Notes under the pieces: generated by a model
Databases searched by the model: none
The model's input: only the letters and a program-made list of their open reading frames with translations
What the model was told of the DNA's origin: nothing
Shown here: piece by piece, positions 22,966-33,951 of the stretch
Numbering within the stretch: position 1 is the first letter of the stretch
Layout: every line of letters starts with the position of its first letter
Made by a program: the position numbers and the translations under genes
Assembly: GCA_021014945.1 (NCBI GenBank)
Contig: MU266327.1
Coordinates: 496,001-560,000, forward strand
Length of the DNA: 64,000 nucleotides
Source: Leucogyrophana mollusca
Lineage: Eukaryota > Basidiomycota > Agaricomycetes > Boletales
Direction of reading: 5' to 3'

Positions 22966-25037
22966 ATGGCCTCCTGGATTACCCAAGTCGCCGAGCGCCT
23001 GGAAGTCGTCGGCTCGTACCTCGCAGCCCTCAACACCCGCCTGGAAGCCCTTGATGTTCACCTTCTCGCGGGCACACCGCGCCGCACGATAACACTCGAG
23101 ACGCCGCTCTCCCGCATGATCGCGTTCGCGGTCCTCCAAGGCGTCGTCGCTTTCATCGCTTTCTGGTTTTGGCCCAGGAACAAGGGAGCAGAGGGCGAAA
23201 AATCAAGTGGGACCCATGAAAAATCGAGCAGCAACTCGGACTCGGAGAAAGACAGGGATGTGAACAAGGGCCGCGAACTCGGTGGTGAGTGCTGATGCTG
23301 GTGTTGTGTTGGTGCTTGCGCCCATTGCGGTTCGCCTTTTGCTCTAGAATGGACCCCTCAGCACTTCACGTATCCGCCGATCACGCCATGCCCGTATCCT
23401 CTCGAAGAGGTGCGCCCTGTCCCTTACAGGCCATTCCGATGGGGCGAGTATCAGTGAGTCTCCGTTCACACCGATATTGTATCCTTCTTTCCATCTTGGT
23501 TGTTGTAAAACTTTTATTGTATGCCTGTGGGGGCGTAGTCTCGATCTTATGTCTTCCAGTTTCCACCTGGCACCCCGACCCACTTTTATCTGAAACTGAC
23601 CATTCTGTCATGTCAGCATCACAATGGGCATCCGCTCCATGCCCTGGAGCGAGTGGATCGAGCTCGACGAATCCTACACTGCGTACCACCGCGTGCGCGA
23701 GTACAGGATCCGTACCCGCGGCCATGACGCCATAAAGGTTCTGGGTCCGCAGGAGCTGGAGAATGCACAAGTTGGCGGTGGAGCTGACGCTGGTGTGTCT
23801 TTCCAACTTTGCTGTCGTTTCGCTTAGTGCTGATACAATCAAAATTAACCTTACGACAGCCAAGGAGCTCCTATACGAACTCGCAGAATACCTCCCTCGA
23901 CGATACCCCGCCGTGTTCTCCATCACGCGCCATCCATCAGGCTCCAGTCATGTACCAGAAATTGGAGGCGTGCCGCTCTCGTGGGATGGACTTCCGCCGA
24001 TAAAAACGATTGAGGTGGGCCCAACAGGGGCGAGGTTCGATTTGTCGGTGTTGGAAGGGATGGAAGGCGTAGAAATGGGAGAGGAGGCGATGAGAATTGC
24101 TGCTCTGCTGTGAGTTATCTGTTCCTCGTCTCTGCCTTTCTGTCTCATGGTGAGTACAGGGTACAGGAGGACATTGCATTAATGATTGAAGGTGGGTAGC
24201 GCCGTGTGATATGAATTTGGGCGCTTCCGGGGGCTTATTCTTGGTATTGATTGATTTGTACGTAGGCTCGGATGGGAAGTATTATTTCCAAGCGGGCGCG
24301 ATCTGTATCCCAGGTGTGCTCATCACGATATCGCTTGTGGTGATCCCGTTACTTATTGCCTTGTTTCCCAGGATTTTGGCGTATGCGTGATAAGCTGGGG
24401 ATGCCTCTGGACGAAATCCATGTATCCGGCAATGTCCCAAAGTGTAAGTGCCGTTGATCTGCACTGAAGCTGACGTTTCATGTGCCCTCCACCAGTTAAG
24501 GAAAAGTTGCAGATGAGCATGGAGCGATTCTTCAAACGAATGCCATTGGACAAGCCCGTGATACGGAACAACTATTTTATCCAAGTCGTAAAACCAACGC
24601 AAGAGACAGGAACCGGACCTCGACTTGACGTGGAAGAAGAAACAGCGTCAGATGTTGACCCTGAGGAGCTTGGGTGGTCCGAGTCGACTAACGGGAAGGA
24701 GGACGAATTTCAACACGGACATGGGCACGCTGCGCTTCCAGCACCTTACCTCGCGCCCTCAACGCTACGACTGCGGTCAGAGCGGCAAACACTCCGGCGC
24801 CTACCACGCACGGGGGCGATTGTATTTGGTATTCGGACCTACCTATTCAAGATCGAGGAGCTAGGGCGGGAAAGAGGGGTACCGGGGCGACTAGCAAGTG
24901 CGGTGCGGAGCTGGCCGGATGATGTTGGGGTGTACAAGGGAAGGAAGATGTACCGCGAGGTGCTGGTGAGATACTTGGACGAATGTGCCGAGAGGGATGT
25001 GGAGAATGAAGTGGCTAAGGTGGAGTATCCATTTTGA
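22966..25037 (+). CDS. Heme-dependent oxidative N-demethylase-like protein (DUF3445/HODM)
   Basis: The protein begins MASWITQVAERLEVVGSYL and has one hydrophobic segment near residues 48-68 (FAVLQGVVAFIAFWFWP), followed by a charged Ser/Lys linker. The first exon ends at 23284. Eight exons then join in phase to carry the DUF3445 domain: WTPQHFTYPPITPCPYPLEE, HITMGIRSMPWSEWIELD, LLYELAEYLPRRYPAVF, ALLVQEDIALMIEG, YYFQAGAICIPGFWRMRDKLG, HVSGNVPKFKEKL and FFKRMPLDKPVIRNNYFIQV. The family (PF11927) is related to the heme-binding alpha subunit of bacterial dimethylamine N-demethylase; fungal members have an unproven substrate. The hydrophobic segment suggests membrane anchoring. The stop is at 25037. 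Confidence 0.85.
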
Positions 25038-25591
25038 GTGACGGAAATGGGGTTGTCATGAGGTTCGGGGGAGGTGCGGATCACGAGGAAGTAACTGTAT
25101 AGGCCATACATTATCGTGGCAGTGTGGCTGAGAAATGTAGTAAAATAAACTAGACTACTTGGCTGTACAAGGGAGACTGGGAGGGCGATGAAGGATAGCT
25201 CGTTGTGGGGAATGGAGAGCTCGATGATGGGTGCGGTGTCGGGAACGGGGTATATATAGGATGAAATCAGGTATGACGAGATTGGTTGATGAGAAGAAGA
25301 GTATTATAATTTGAACTCCGCCTGAAGTTGAATATAACACGACATACGTCAGAGCTCGTCATTCCTTTTTGCAACCCCCATCTGAGAATTAGGGCTACTT
25401 GCGCACAGGCCCGCGAAGCATCTGGACGAACACTACACTTTGAGGAACGACCAGAGAAAGAGTTTGGTCATCGCCAGTCGGGGAACTCGGTCACTGCACC
25501 CGCGCGTCATCGTCATCGCCCGACTTGTACTTTTGACACTGCGTCATCGCTGTTTAGTCGCCTCACGTCGTCATCCTGCGTCATCGACATC
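25038..25591. other. Intergenic; upstream of the bZIP gene
   Basis: Contains GTATATATAGG near 25250. The bZIP frame stays open upstream to 25328 but has no ATG there before 25592, so this part is leader. Confidence 0.45.
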
Positions 25592-27128
25592 ATGTCCACC
25601 ACTCCCTCTCAAAACGAAAAGTCTGCCGCTGACCAACAGAAGCAGCGCCAGACCCGTGCCGACTTCGACCTCGAGCCCAATCCGTTCGAGCAGTCCTTCT
25701 CCCGCCCGTCAAACGTTAGACACACGTCCACCTCCCGCAAGGAATCCGCCAGCCCGACCTCGTCGTCTAAAAACTCCCAGTCCCACTCCAGAAACAACTC
25801 CGACAGGCCCCGCTCGCCGTCGAGGAAGTCGGCAGACCGCTCGGCTTCTCCCAGACCAGTCCTGCCGCCCCTCGCCGCCATAGCCTCCCCGTCCGACACT
25901 AGCTATGGCTGGCAGTTCACCCCCTCCCTCGCAAACTCTCTCCGTGCCGGCCCGCTTTCCCCCGCCATGCTTGCTGGCCCTCAGCAGAATTCAGACTCTG
26001 CCTCCCATCTGCCCTTTGATCCGTCCTCATTCCGTACTGGCCTCACTCCCCGCACGGGACTCACGCCGAGGACCGGCATGACCCCGGGCACGGGTCTAAC
26101 GCCCCTCGTCGGAGGCCCAGTCTCCTTCCCCCCTCCCTCACCCAACACCGCAGCTTTCCTCGCCCTCATGAATGGTGGCTCATCAAACTCAAACAATGCC
26201 ACCATCACCCCAAACACCTTATCGGCTATCACCGGTGTCTTGAATTCTTCGCAGTACAACACCTCCACCCATCCCCCATCACAACTCTCCAATTCCCACA
26301 CTGCAAATCAGGAGAATAACGACCCAGCCTATCTCGCAAGCGCATCCAACGCTGCGAATACGGCTGCTAACGGGCTTTATCTGCTATCGCAGGCTCATCA
26401 GGAGCTTACAAAACGTGAGGAAGCCCAAGCACGTGCCAATGGGATCGATCCCGCGAACACGAATAACCGTAAAGGGACAAAACGCAAGTCTTATGACCTT
26501 CCAAGTCCACCCATCGCACCCACGGCACGGACAGCACCGCCTCCAGCTCCAGCTCCTGCGAAGCGGGCCCGTGCGAATACTGCAACAAGTGGCAGCACAA
26601 ATGGCAGAGGCCGGCGGACTTCTCCAGATTTTGGGGATGAAGACGAGGAAGAAGAGGACGAGGACGACAGGGACGACCAGCAGCTGCAACAGTCGCAAAA
26701 TGGCGGTGGTCGGAAACAGCCGAAAAAGCCAGAAACGGAGGAAGAGAAACGCAAAAATTTCTTGGAGCGCAATCGACAAGGTACACCTGGTTTTCTCTCT
26801 CTATCAAAAATTTTCGACCGCTAAAAATACGTTTATAGCCGCTCTAAAGTGCCGGCAGCGGAAAAAGGCCTGGCTCACGCAGCTCCAAGCCAAGGTCGAA
26901 TACTTACAGAACGAGAACGAGCGCCTCACTTCGGCGCTCGTTTCTTCCCGCGAAGAGATTTCGCGTTTATCCGCCCTTGTCGGGGGTGCGGTCATCGGTC
27001 CTGGTGTGGTCGCCGCGGCGGGTACCGGTGTCAATGGTGCTAGTGCCAACGGACACCCGGTTAGCATGTCTATGAATTCGGCGACCAAGGCTGGCGGAGT
27101 CGCCGCGAAGGTTGGCTATGGGTACTAG
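25592..27128 (+). CDS. ATF/CREB-type bZIP transcription factor
   Basis: Exons 25592-26780 and 26839-27128 join in phase to 492 residues. The first ATG of the frame is at 25592 (MSTTPSQNEKSAADQQKQ). The N-terminal region holds DFDLEPNPFEQSF and a long Ser/Pro stretch. Near residues 147-170 a TGLTP unit is repeated four times, as is seen in fungal Atf1/AtfA-type factors. An acidic run (EDEEEEDEDDRDDQ) precedes the basic region. The DNA-binding segment spans the splice: NFLERNRQ, then AALKCRQRKKAWLTQLQAK. A leucine zipper follows (VEYLQNENERLTSALVSSRE). Such factors act downstream of the stress MAP kinase; an RCK2-type kinase of the same stress pathway is encoded 7 kb away. The tail is Gly/Ala rich. 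Confidence 0.9.
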
Positions 27129-28189
27129 GCTGAGCGTTCTTTTTTGGGTTTTAGGAGGTACAGTTCCTGTCTCGGTATGACTGTTTTGCTGCCGGTTTTC
27201 TTTCCAAGCCTGAAGTTTCGATTAAAGCAGGAACATTAGCGGCTGCTTGCTTGCTTGTTTGTTATTCTTATATCGCTATCGACGCGTCATACACGCACCA
27301 GGCGTCCTCATCGCTCCTTCTGTCCGTCGCATAATTGTCCGTTCGTCCATTCTTGCATCCACGACCACATTGCATCTGTTCACCCGCCCATCGCGCGTTG
27401 TACGTCCTATCCTCGCGCGGTTTTCGTCTCACCCTGGAGACGCACGCATATATCCACCTACCGACACCACGTTGTCGTAAAACAGCTAATTAATCTCGCG
27501 CCCGGACGCACACGCCCCCGCCGCGCATATATTATGGTTCGGCCCCCCGCATAGACCCGACGCCGACGCACATACACATCGCCCCCCCCCGTGCCTACTA
27601 GCAGGCTGGACCGCGCCTACTAGTAGGCTGGCCTGTGTCTATCGGCAGGCCGAGGCTGCTTGTGTAGACTAAGAGCGAAAGCATGTAGATTTTAACAGTA
27701 GGAGAGGGGGGAGGAGGAGAAGGAAAGAGAAGTGTATGCTAGGACGTCGTTCCGTGTACGATACTGCCTCGCTATGATACATGCATGCATACATACATAA
27801 ACCCTACGTATACGTCACGATGCCAGTGTTATACACGAAACACGCCGGTGTTTGATATTGGAATCCCTGCTCTTTTGTGCTTGACTTTGGACGGGTGCGT
27901 GGGTGTAGATGAACAGAGAAAATAGATATCAGGCTGTCCAGGAGCAACGCTGCTTCTGACCGGCCGCGGCACCGTGATAATGCTGTTATTTATTGGGCAA
28001 TGGGCTATGCTGTGGTTGACTGGTCCTGTACTAATTGCTCTGTCTCACGGAATGCAAAATCCAGGATGTAAGTGTTGAAGCAAGCTTGAAAACATGGCAC
28101 CCCTTGCACAATCGACATCTTCACTACCGTGACCCGCCCTGACCCGCTGCTCCACCTTCTTCGCATCCGCATATACCCGCATATACCCG
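27129..28189. other. Long intergenic region between convergent genes
   Basis: No supported gene. It holds short imperfect repeats at 27591-27651 and simple CATA repeats near 27780. Much of it is probably bZIP 3' untranslated sequence. Confidence 0.45.
27591..27651. repeat. Three imperfect 19-bp direct repeats with a palindromic core
   Basis: GTGCCTACTAGCAGGCTGG, GCGCCTACTAGTAGGCTGG and a weaker third copy follow each other at a spacing of about 21 bp. The middle copy contains the perfect 12-bp palindrome CCTACTAGTAGG. Confidence 0.6.
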
Positions 28190-29977
28190 TCACAAATCGT
28201 CTATTCCAGCATAGAACCGGTCCATCTTCACAGGCGGCAGCGGATGGTCACTCGTCCCTATTTCAGCAACACACGCAGCATCAAAACCTATCCCTCTTTA
28301 GCAGGAAATCATGATCTCCAACACACCTGCATGGGAGTAAGGCAGGATGTCCTCTTTATGGCCCCACCACATCGTCGGGTACCACTCGTCTATCAAGTTC
28401 GCGAGCGTCTGGATGTGTCCGTACGCTGCGGGCTGGGGCCCGTGAGGTTGGCGGACCGCGACTATCGTCATGCCGAGTGCGAATAGGAACAGGGCAATGG
28501 CGAGGTACCAGATCTAGATTCGTGCGCCTGATTGATCGTCAGCCAGCACATTCGAAGAGAGGAGCTTACCTGGACCGTGTACATAGACAGCCGGGGACAT
28601 GTCTCGTTACTTCCCGCACCGCACGGCCCGCTCTGGAAGGTGAGAGTGAGCCCGAACATCCAATCTACGCGAATCCAGGTCAGCTCATCCCGCCGAGGGC
28701 GATGGGACGTTTATCTTACGCAAAAGAGATTTCGCGACCAGGAGCAGGACGTTCAGCCAGTTCCCTAGCGTCCCAGCGAGGGGGTTCGTCATTGGTTTCG
28801 TCCCCTGGGGTTTGGTCGCTCTCCTCCACAACTTCTCGTCTCGTATGACGTTGACGATGAGCTCTGAGCAGTGGAGACCAATCGCGAGCACACTTTGGAT
28901 CACCATGAGGGTCAGCAGGCTGAGAGCCCACATCGGCTCGAGCGTCTGTGGCCCGACGCCAGTGCCAGGCCCGAAGACATACGCCCTGGACTGGGGATTT
29001 GGAAAGAACGCGAGAGATTGCGAGTATGCTGTCTCCGGCCGGACCACCGTATAGACGTTCTGCAAATGATACGTGACGCCGCCCCATACGATACAGGCGA
29101 GGACAAGCAGCCAAAGCGTGATGACCACTTTTCTGACGCTCTTGTGGGCTCGCCACGCGGAGGGCTGGTCTGTGGATGGTGCTTGAGGGTTCACGATACA
29201 CCCTGCTTGGAGGACTCCGCACATGCATCGACTGGGGACTGGTGTGACGTGGGCTTCGTGGAGCATAGCGGCGGTAGTGTCGAATGGCGAGGGGCTCCAT
29301 GTGAGCACCCTCGTGGCGCGCAAGCCTGCTAGGGCAATGGCGGCCTGGAGAAGCATCGAGATGCCGAGAATGAGGACTGGTACGGCGAAGACGTTTATGG
29401 CGATCCATTTTCCATTGGACGTGTAATGCAGGAAGACGACGGCTACGGAAGCGTAGGATATGGTGACGAGGATGCCCATGATGGCGTTGAATAGGGTCCC
29501 GTTGGGGTTTGTCCAGGGATTGCGATGCGCGGCGGTGAGTAGTCGCAGGTTCGTATTAAAGCGCAGGCGAGATTCTGAGGCGAGAGCTGCGCGCAATGTT
29601 ACGCTGTGCACATACCCGACAGCTTCGACGCAGAGCACGATAACGCCAGCGAGCACCAAGCTGAGGATCTCTGGCGCTACTGTGCCATTCATTGCGACGG
29701 TCACGACGCCAGGAAGCATGTTGGGTTTTGGGACGGCGATGTAGATTCCGGCGCCCACACCTGCTAGGCTCAGCATAATGGTGATGGCAACGCCTGCGAG
29801 AGCGATCTTGCCCGACGTCTCGCTGCGGTCATATGGGTCGACGGGGGCGGGGGCGTCTGCCCAGGAGATCTTCGATTCGTGGTCGTATAAAGGGTCGACT
29901 ACAGTAGAGCCTGTCGAGGGTGTCAGTTGTTCATCCGAATGGAGAAGACGTGCCGCGTCAGCCTTGGGGAATGACAT
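28190..29977 (-). CDS. Unknown multi-pass membrane protein, paralogue A
   Basis: The first exon runs from the ATG at 29977 (MSFPKADAARLLHS) to a GTAAGA donor near 28717 and carries about seven hydrophobic segments, such as IALAGVAITIMLSLAGVGAG, ILSLVLAGVIVLCVEAVG and LWLLVLACIVWGGV. The loop SESRLRFNTNLRLLTAAHRN and NPWTNPNGTLFN are highly conserved with paralogue B. Further exons give MFGLTLTFQSGPCGAG, then IWYLAIALFLFALGMTIVAV with a last membrane segment and PTMWWGHKEDILPYSHAG. The last exon adds TSDHPLPPVKMDRFYAGIDD and the stop at 28190. No known transporter motif was recognised. It looks like a fungus-specific integral membrane protein. Confidence 0.75.
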
Positions 29978-30777
29978 GATTGGGGTGATGAAGAAGAGAG
30001 AGGGGCCATGGCGGACGGGTTTTGCGCTAGGGGATTTGGGGTATAGGGGACTCGGAGGGGGCTAGGGACTTGCAATAAGTGGCAGAACATCTTGCACAGC
30101 GGTCAGCCATGTGATGCGAACAGAATGCGGGGCTGCGGCAGTGGCGGATGTATCGCGGGCGTTGCGCGGGCGCTGGATGGGTCAGCCTCAGAGAGATCGG
30201 AAGGCGCCAAAATTTGGGACCAGAGTGCATCCTCAGATCTGTGTCTGAGCGTGACGCGTGAATGTCTGGAGTCATTGTAGTCCTAAGGAATCGAATTCTC
30301 CCTGTTCAGCTAGCCCTGATATGAAGGGCAGGAGTTCGATGAAGGGATTTGGATACCGCCAGAAATCTGTGAAAGTGCAGGCCATTGTTGTGGACGAGGT
30401 GACCACGGCTGTCACGATAGTAATCGCAATGCAAGTTATGTTAAAACGTCGACCATAATGCTATTGACGCGCGGACAACATCGCGACAGTGGTCGGCAAG
30501 CCATCCGCCTAGAACAGGCTCCAATGGGCAGAACACTGTTGTCCTGAACACGATGCCGGGGCTAGGCAGCTTGGGGGACACTGGAACTTGAGCTGAACTC
30601 GTCGATCAAAACAACTGAGATCACATTATACACGTGTCATAGCCTACCAATCAGAAAAATGAGTTGGAACGAGAAAACGAAGGATAATTAGAAGCTGGCA
30701 TGATTAGTTGAAAAACACGCGCCATATGTCTGTGATAAGAATTCCGAAGCCCATAACTCTGCCACTTACTGCCCTGT
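29978..30777. other. Intergenic between tandem paralogues, no gene seen
   Basis: Should hold the promoter of paralogue A and the 3' end of paralogue B. Open frames of 62-82 codons on both strands have no motifs. Confidence 0.45.
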
Positions 30778-32572
30778 TCACGCAGCACCCACTCTTGACG
30801 CTTCGACGAAGCCAATCCCAGCATAGACACAATCCATCTTCACCGGCGGTAGCGACTGGTCGCTCGTTCCTGGCGAGGTATCCGTGAGGCACTCCCGTCC
30901 CGTAGATAGTTGTTCCTACATACCTGCATGACAGTAAGGCAGACCGTCCGCTTTATGACCCCACCACATTATCGGCGCCCACTCGTCTATTAAATTTGCA
31001 AGCGTCTGAATGTGCCCATAAGCCGCAGGTTGGGGTCCTCGAGGCTTGTGATTCGCGACCAGTGTCATGCCAACTGCAAACACAAACATGGCAATAGCGA
31101 GATACCATATCTACAAGTGTTGACTGACATAAGAGTCCGGGGAGCGCTCAAAGGCATGCAGACTTACTTGGACGATGTACATCGACAACTGTGGGCAGAC
31201 CTGCAGACCATCTGCACCACAAGGCGCACTTTGGAAGGTGAGAGTGAAACCGAACATCCAATCTGCGCGCAATGGACGTCAGTTTACTCCTTGTAGATGA
31301 GGTACTAGATATCTCACGCAAAAGGGATTTCGCGATCAGCAACACGACATTCAGCCAGCTCCCCAACGATCCTGCGAGAGGATTTCTCATTGGCTTTGTC
31401 CCTGATGGTCTCGTTGCTTTCCTCCAAGCCATCTCGTCGCGCACAAGGTTCACGATTAGCTCAGAGCAATGTAGACCGAGAGCCAACACGCCCTGGACCA
31501 CCATGAGAGTCAGCAGGCTGAGCACCCACATTGGTCCGAGTGTCTGAGGACCAATTCCGGTGCCAGGCCCGAACATGTATGCTTGGGATTGAGAGGTAGG
31601 AAAGAATGCGAGGGATTCTGAGTAAGATGTTTGTGGGTAGTAATCGGAGTAGATGTCATGCAGGCGGTAAGTGATCCCTCCCCAGAGAACGCATGCGAGG
31701 ATGAGTATCCACAACAGTACGACCACTTTTCTGACGCTTTTATGAGCGCGCCATGGGGAAGGTTGGCGGATAGATGGCGCCTGGGGGTTACCAATGGACC
31801 CTTCATGCAATAAGCTGCACATGCATCGATTGCGAACGTGCGCCACTTGCGTCTGGTAGATCATTGCGGCTGTGGTGTCGAATGACGAAGGGCTCCATGT
31901 GAGCACTTTGGTAGCGTGCAAGCCCGCCAGAGCGATAGCAGCCTGTAAGAGTGTCGAGATACCGAGAATGAGTACTGGGACGGCGTAGATGTGGGTAGCG
32001 GTCCATTCGCCGTCGTATGTATAGTGCAGAAGAATGACTGCACCAGCGGCATAGGATATGGTGACGAGAATACCCATGATTCCGTTGAATAACGTGCCAT
32101 TAGGGTTTGTCCATGGGTTGCGATGCGCTGCAGTCAGGAGGCGGAGGTTTGTATTGAAACGCAAACGAGACTCTGAGGCGAGAGCAGCTCGCAACGTCAC
32201 ACTGTGAACAAACCCGATAGCCTCGACACAGAGCACGATGACGGCAGCCATCAGCAAGCCCAAAATCTCTGGTGTTGCAGTGTTGTCTATTTCAACAGAC
32301 AATACCCCAGGGATTCCATTGGGTCGGGGACAAGCGATGTAAATTCCAGCAACGACGCCAACTATACCGACCAGGATGGTCACGCCGATGCCTGCGATTG
32401 CGATCTTGCCAGACGTATGGCTCCGGTCGTACCCGCCAAAGTGGTGTGTCGGCTCCTCTGAAGAGACCTTGACTTCATAGTCATATAAAAGACCCGTGGC
32501 AGAGTATGGGGAAGGCGGGAGACCTTCAGCCGAGTGAAGCAGGTGCGCAAAGTCGGCCTTTTCGGATCCCAT
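30778..32572 (-). CDS. Unknown multi-pass membrane protein, paralogue B
   Basis: Same order of segments and same exon layout as paralogue A directly downstream. The start chosen is MGSEKADFAHLLHS at 32572, which matches the paralogue; an in-frame ATG at 32626 would add 18 residues. Shared landmarks are SGKIAIAGIGVTILVGIVG, LRAALASESRLRFNTNLRLL, NPWTNPNGTLFNGIMGI, GPGTGIGPQTLGPMW and GLHCSELIVNLVRDE. Later exons give MFGFTLTFQSAPCGADG, IWYLAIAMFVFAVGMTLV and WWGHKADGLPYCHAG. The last exon (TSDQSLPPVKMDCVYAG) ends in a longer tail than in A, with its stop at 30778. The pair is a tandem duplication. Confidence 0.75.
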
Positions 32573-33951
32573 AGCAACTTGAGTGTGCCGGAGAGGAGCG
32601 TGGAGGTGGTGGGGTATGAAGAACACTCTTCAAGGTGTCCATGCCCTAAAAACAGCGACGGGCGCTGGGCGCTGAACGGTTAACATGGATTTCGTAAACG
32701 CCAGAACGCTAGGTGTGCGATGCATCTGGACAGATTCTAACTCGCACAGGACGACAGAGGGTTGCCGTGAGCTGAAATAGGATCCTGACATCTCCTGACA
32801 TCCCAGTCCTGGAAGAGCTGGTCCCATATCTCATGGGTGCGGGGCTCTCCAGGAATTTGCCATGGGCTCAGGAGCCAATCTCACAGCCTGTCAATGGCAG
32901 TCAAATTATTGAGATGATCGCGCAGCGAGAACTGGTCCTGGTCTGCACCTTGAAGGAGACATCCTTCTCCCACGAATTCGTAATGAGAATCAAATCGAAA
33001 CGTGCCTGAAATGTATTCCCCATTAGACTCGGTCCCGAGGGTAAATTTGCGTGGATCGATAGAATCTGCATCAGCACTTCCTGGGTTTGTATAAGAACGT
33101 CATTTGATTGCAACTGGAGAGCTGTGATGCCGTCAGATAAAAAAACAGTCAAAAACAGTGTCAAGCGCTAACAAGATCGAAATTGGCAGGGGTTGCATTT
33201 GTCACCCACGGTGCACTGGAGCGCAACCGCTGGGGCTATCATGATCACGATGACGAACTGGAAGGGCGCTGGGAACCCTACAAAGTAACTTGACTAGTGA
33301 GAACATGACTGTACTGGCAAGCTTGTAATCGCCTCTTGGGGTGTAGTGACTATAATGGAGTTGGACTGGGTCCCTCTGGCGATCAGGCCTTCAGGTGTGC
33401 GAACGATATCGCGACAAGAGGTGGATATGTAATGCCACCACGCCGAAATGGACGCAGCTGTCGAAGAAAAGGTTGCGTAATACAGGTGCGGCTCAACAGG
33501 AATTTCATCAATGATTATTACAGTACAGTGTGCGTTGCGAGTACAACAACAGTGCAGTGTAGAGATCGTGCGCGCGCGTTATGAATACAATGTCTCCGGC
33601 GAATATTAGGGAGATTGTTGTGCGACAAATGTGCTTGGATGAGTGATGAGGAGGGGATATAAGCATGAGTGGAGAGAAGATGCGTCGTGGGCGGGTGAAA
33701 AGAGGACGACATGACCGCGGACAGCGTTCTTGGTCGAGGGAGCGAGGGATCGAGGATGGCGGACGGGTGGGAGACGCAAGTAAACGTGATGCACGCTGGA
33801 CAATGTCGACCTATTGTTATCCCTTCCAACCGATGGCAACCAAATAAATATTATACGCAGCGAGAAGACGGCAAAGTGCCACCCGACGCCTTCAATGAAC
33901 AGCGAGATGTCGATCGGAATTGTGACGGGTAGGTCTAGGGAGGGCAGATGA
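32573..33951. other. Long stretch without a firm gene
   Basis: A minus-strand piece at about 33110-32880 reads, in one frame, SADADSIDPRKFTLGTESNG and FDSHYEFVGEGCLLQGADQD, ending LNNLTAIDRL. Upstream at about 33240 a short hydrophobic stretch (VIVIMIAPAVALQC) could be its signal peptide after a splice of about 130 nt. No complete model emerged; it may be a small secreted-protein gene or its remnant. The rest shows nothing. Confidence 0.35.
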
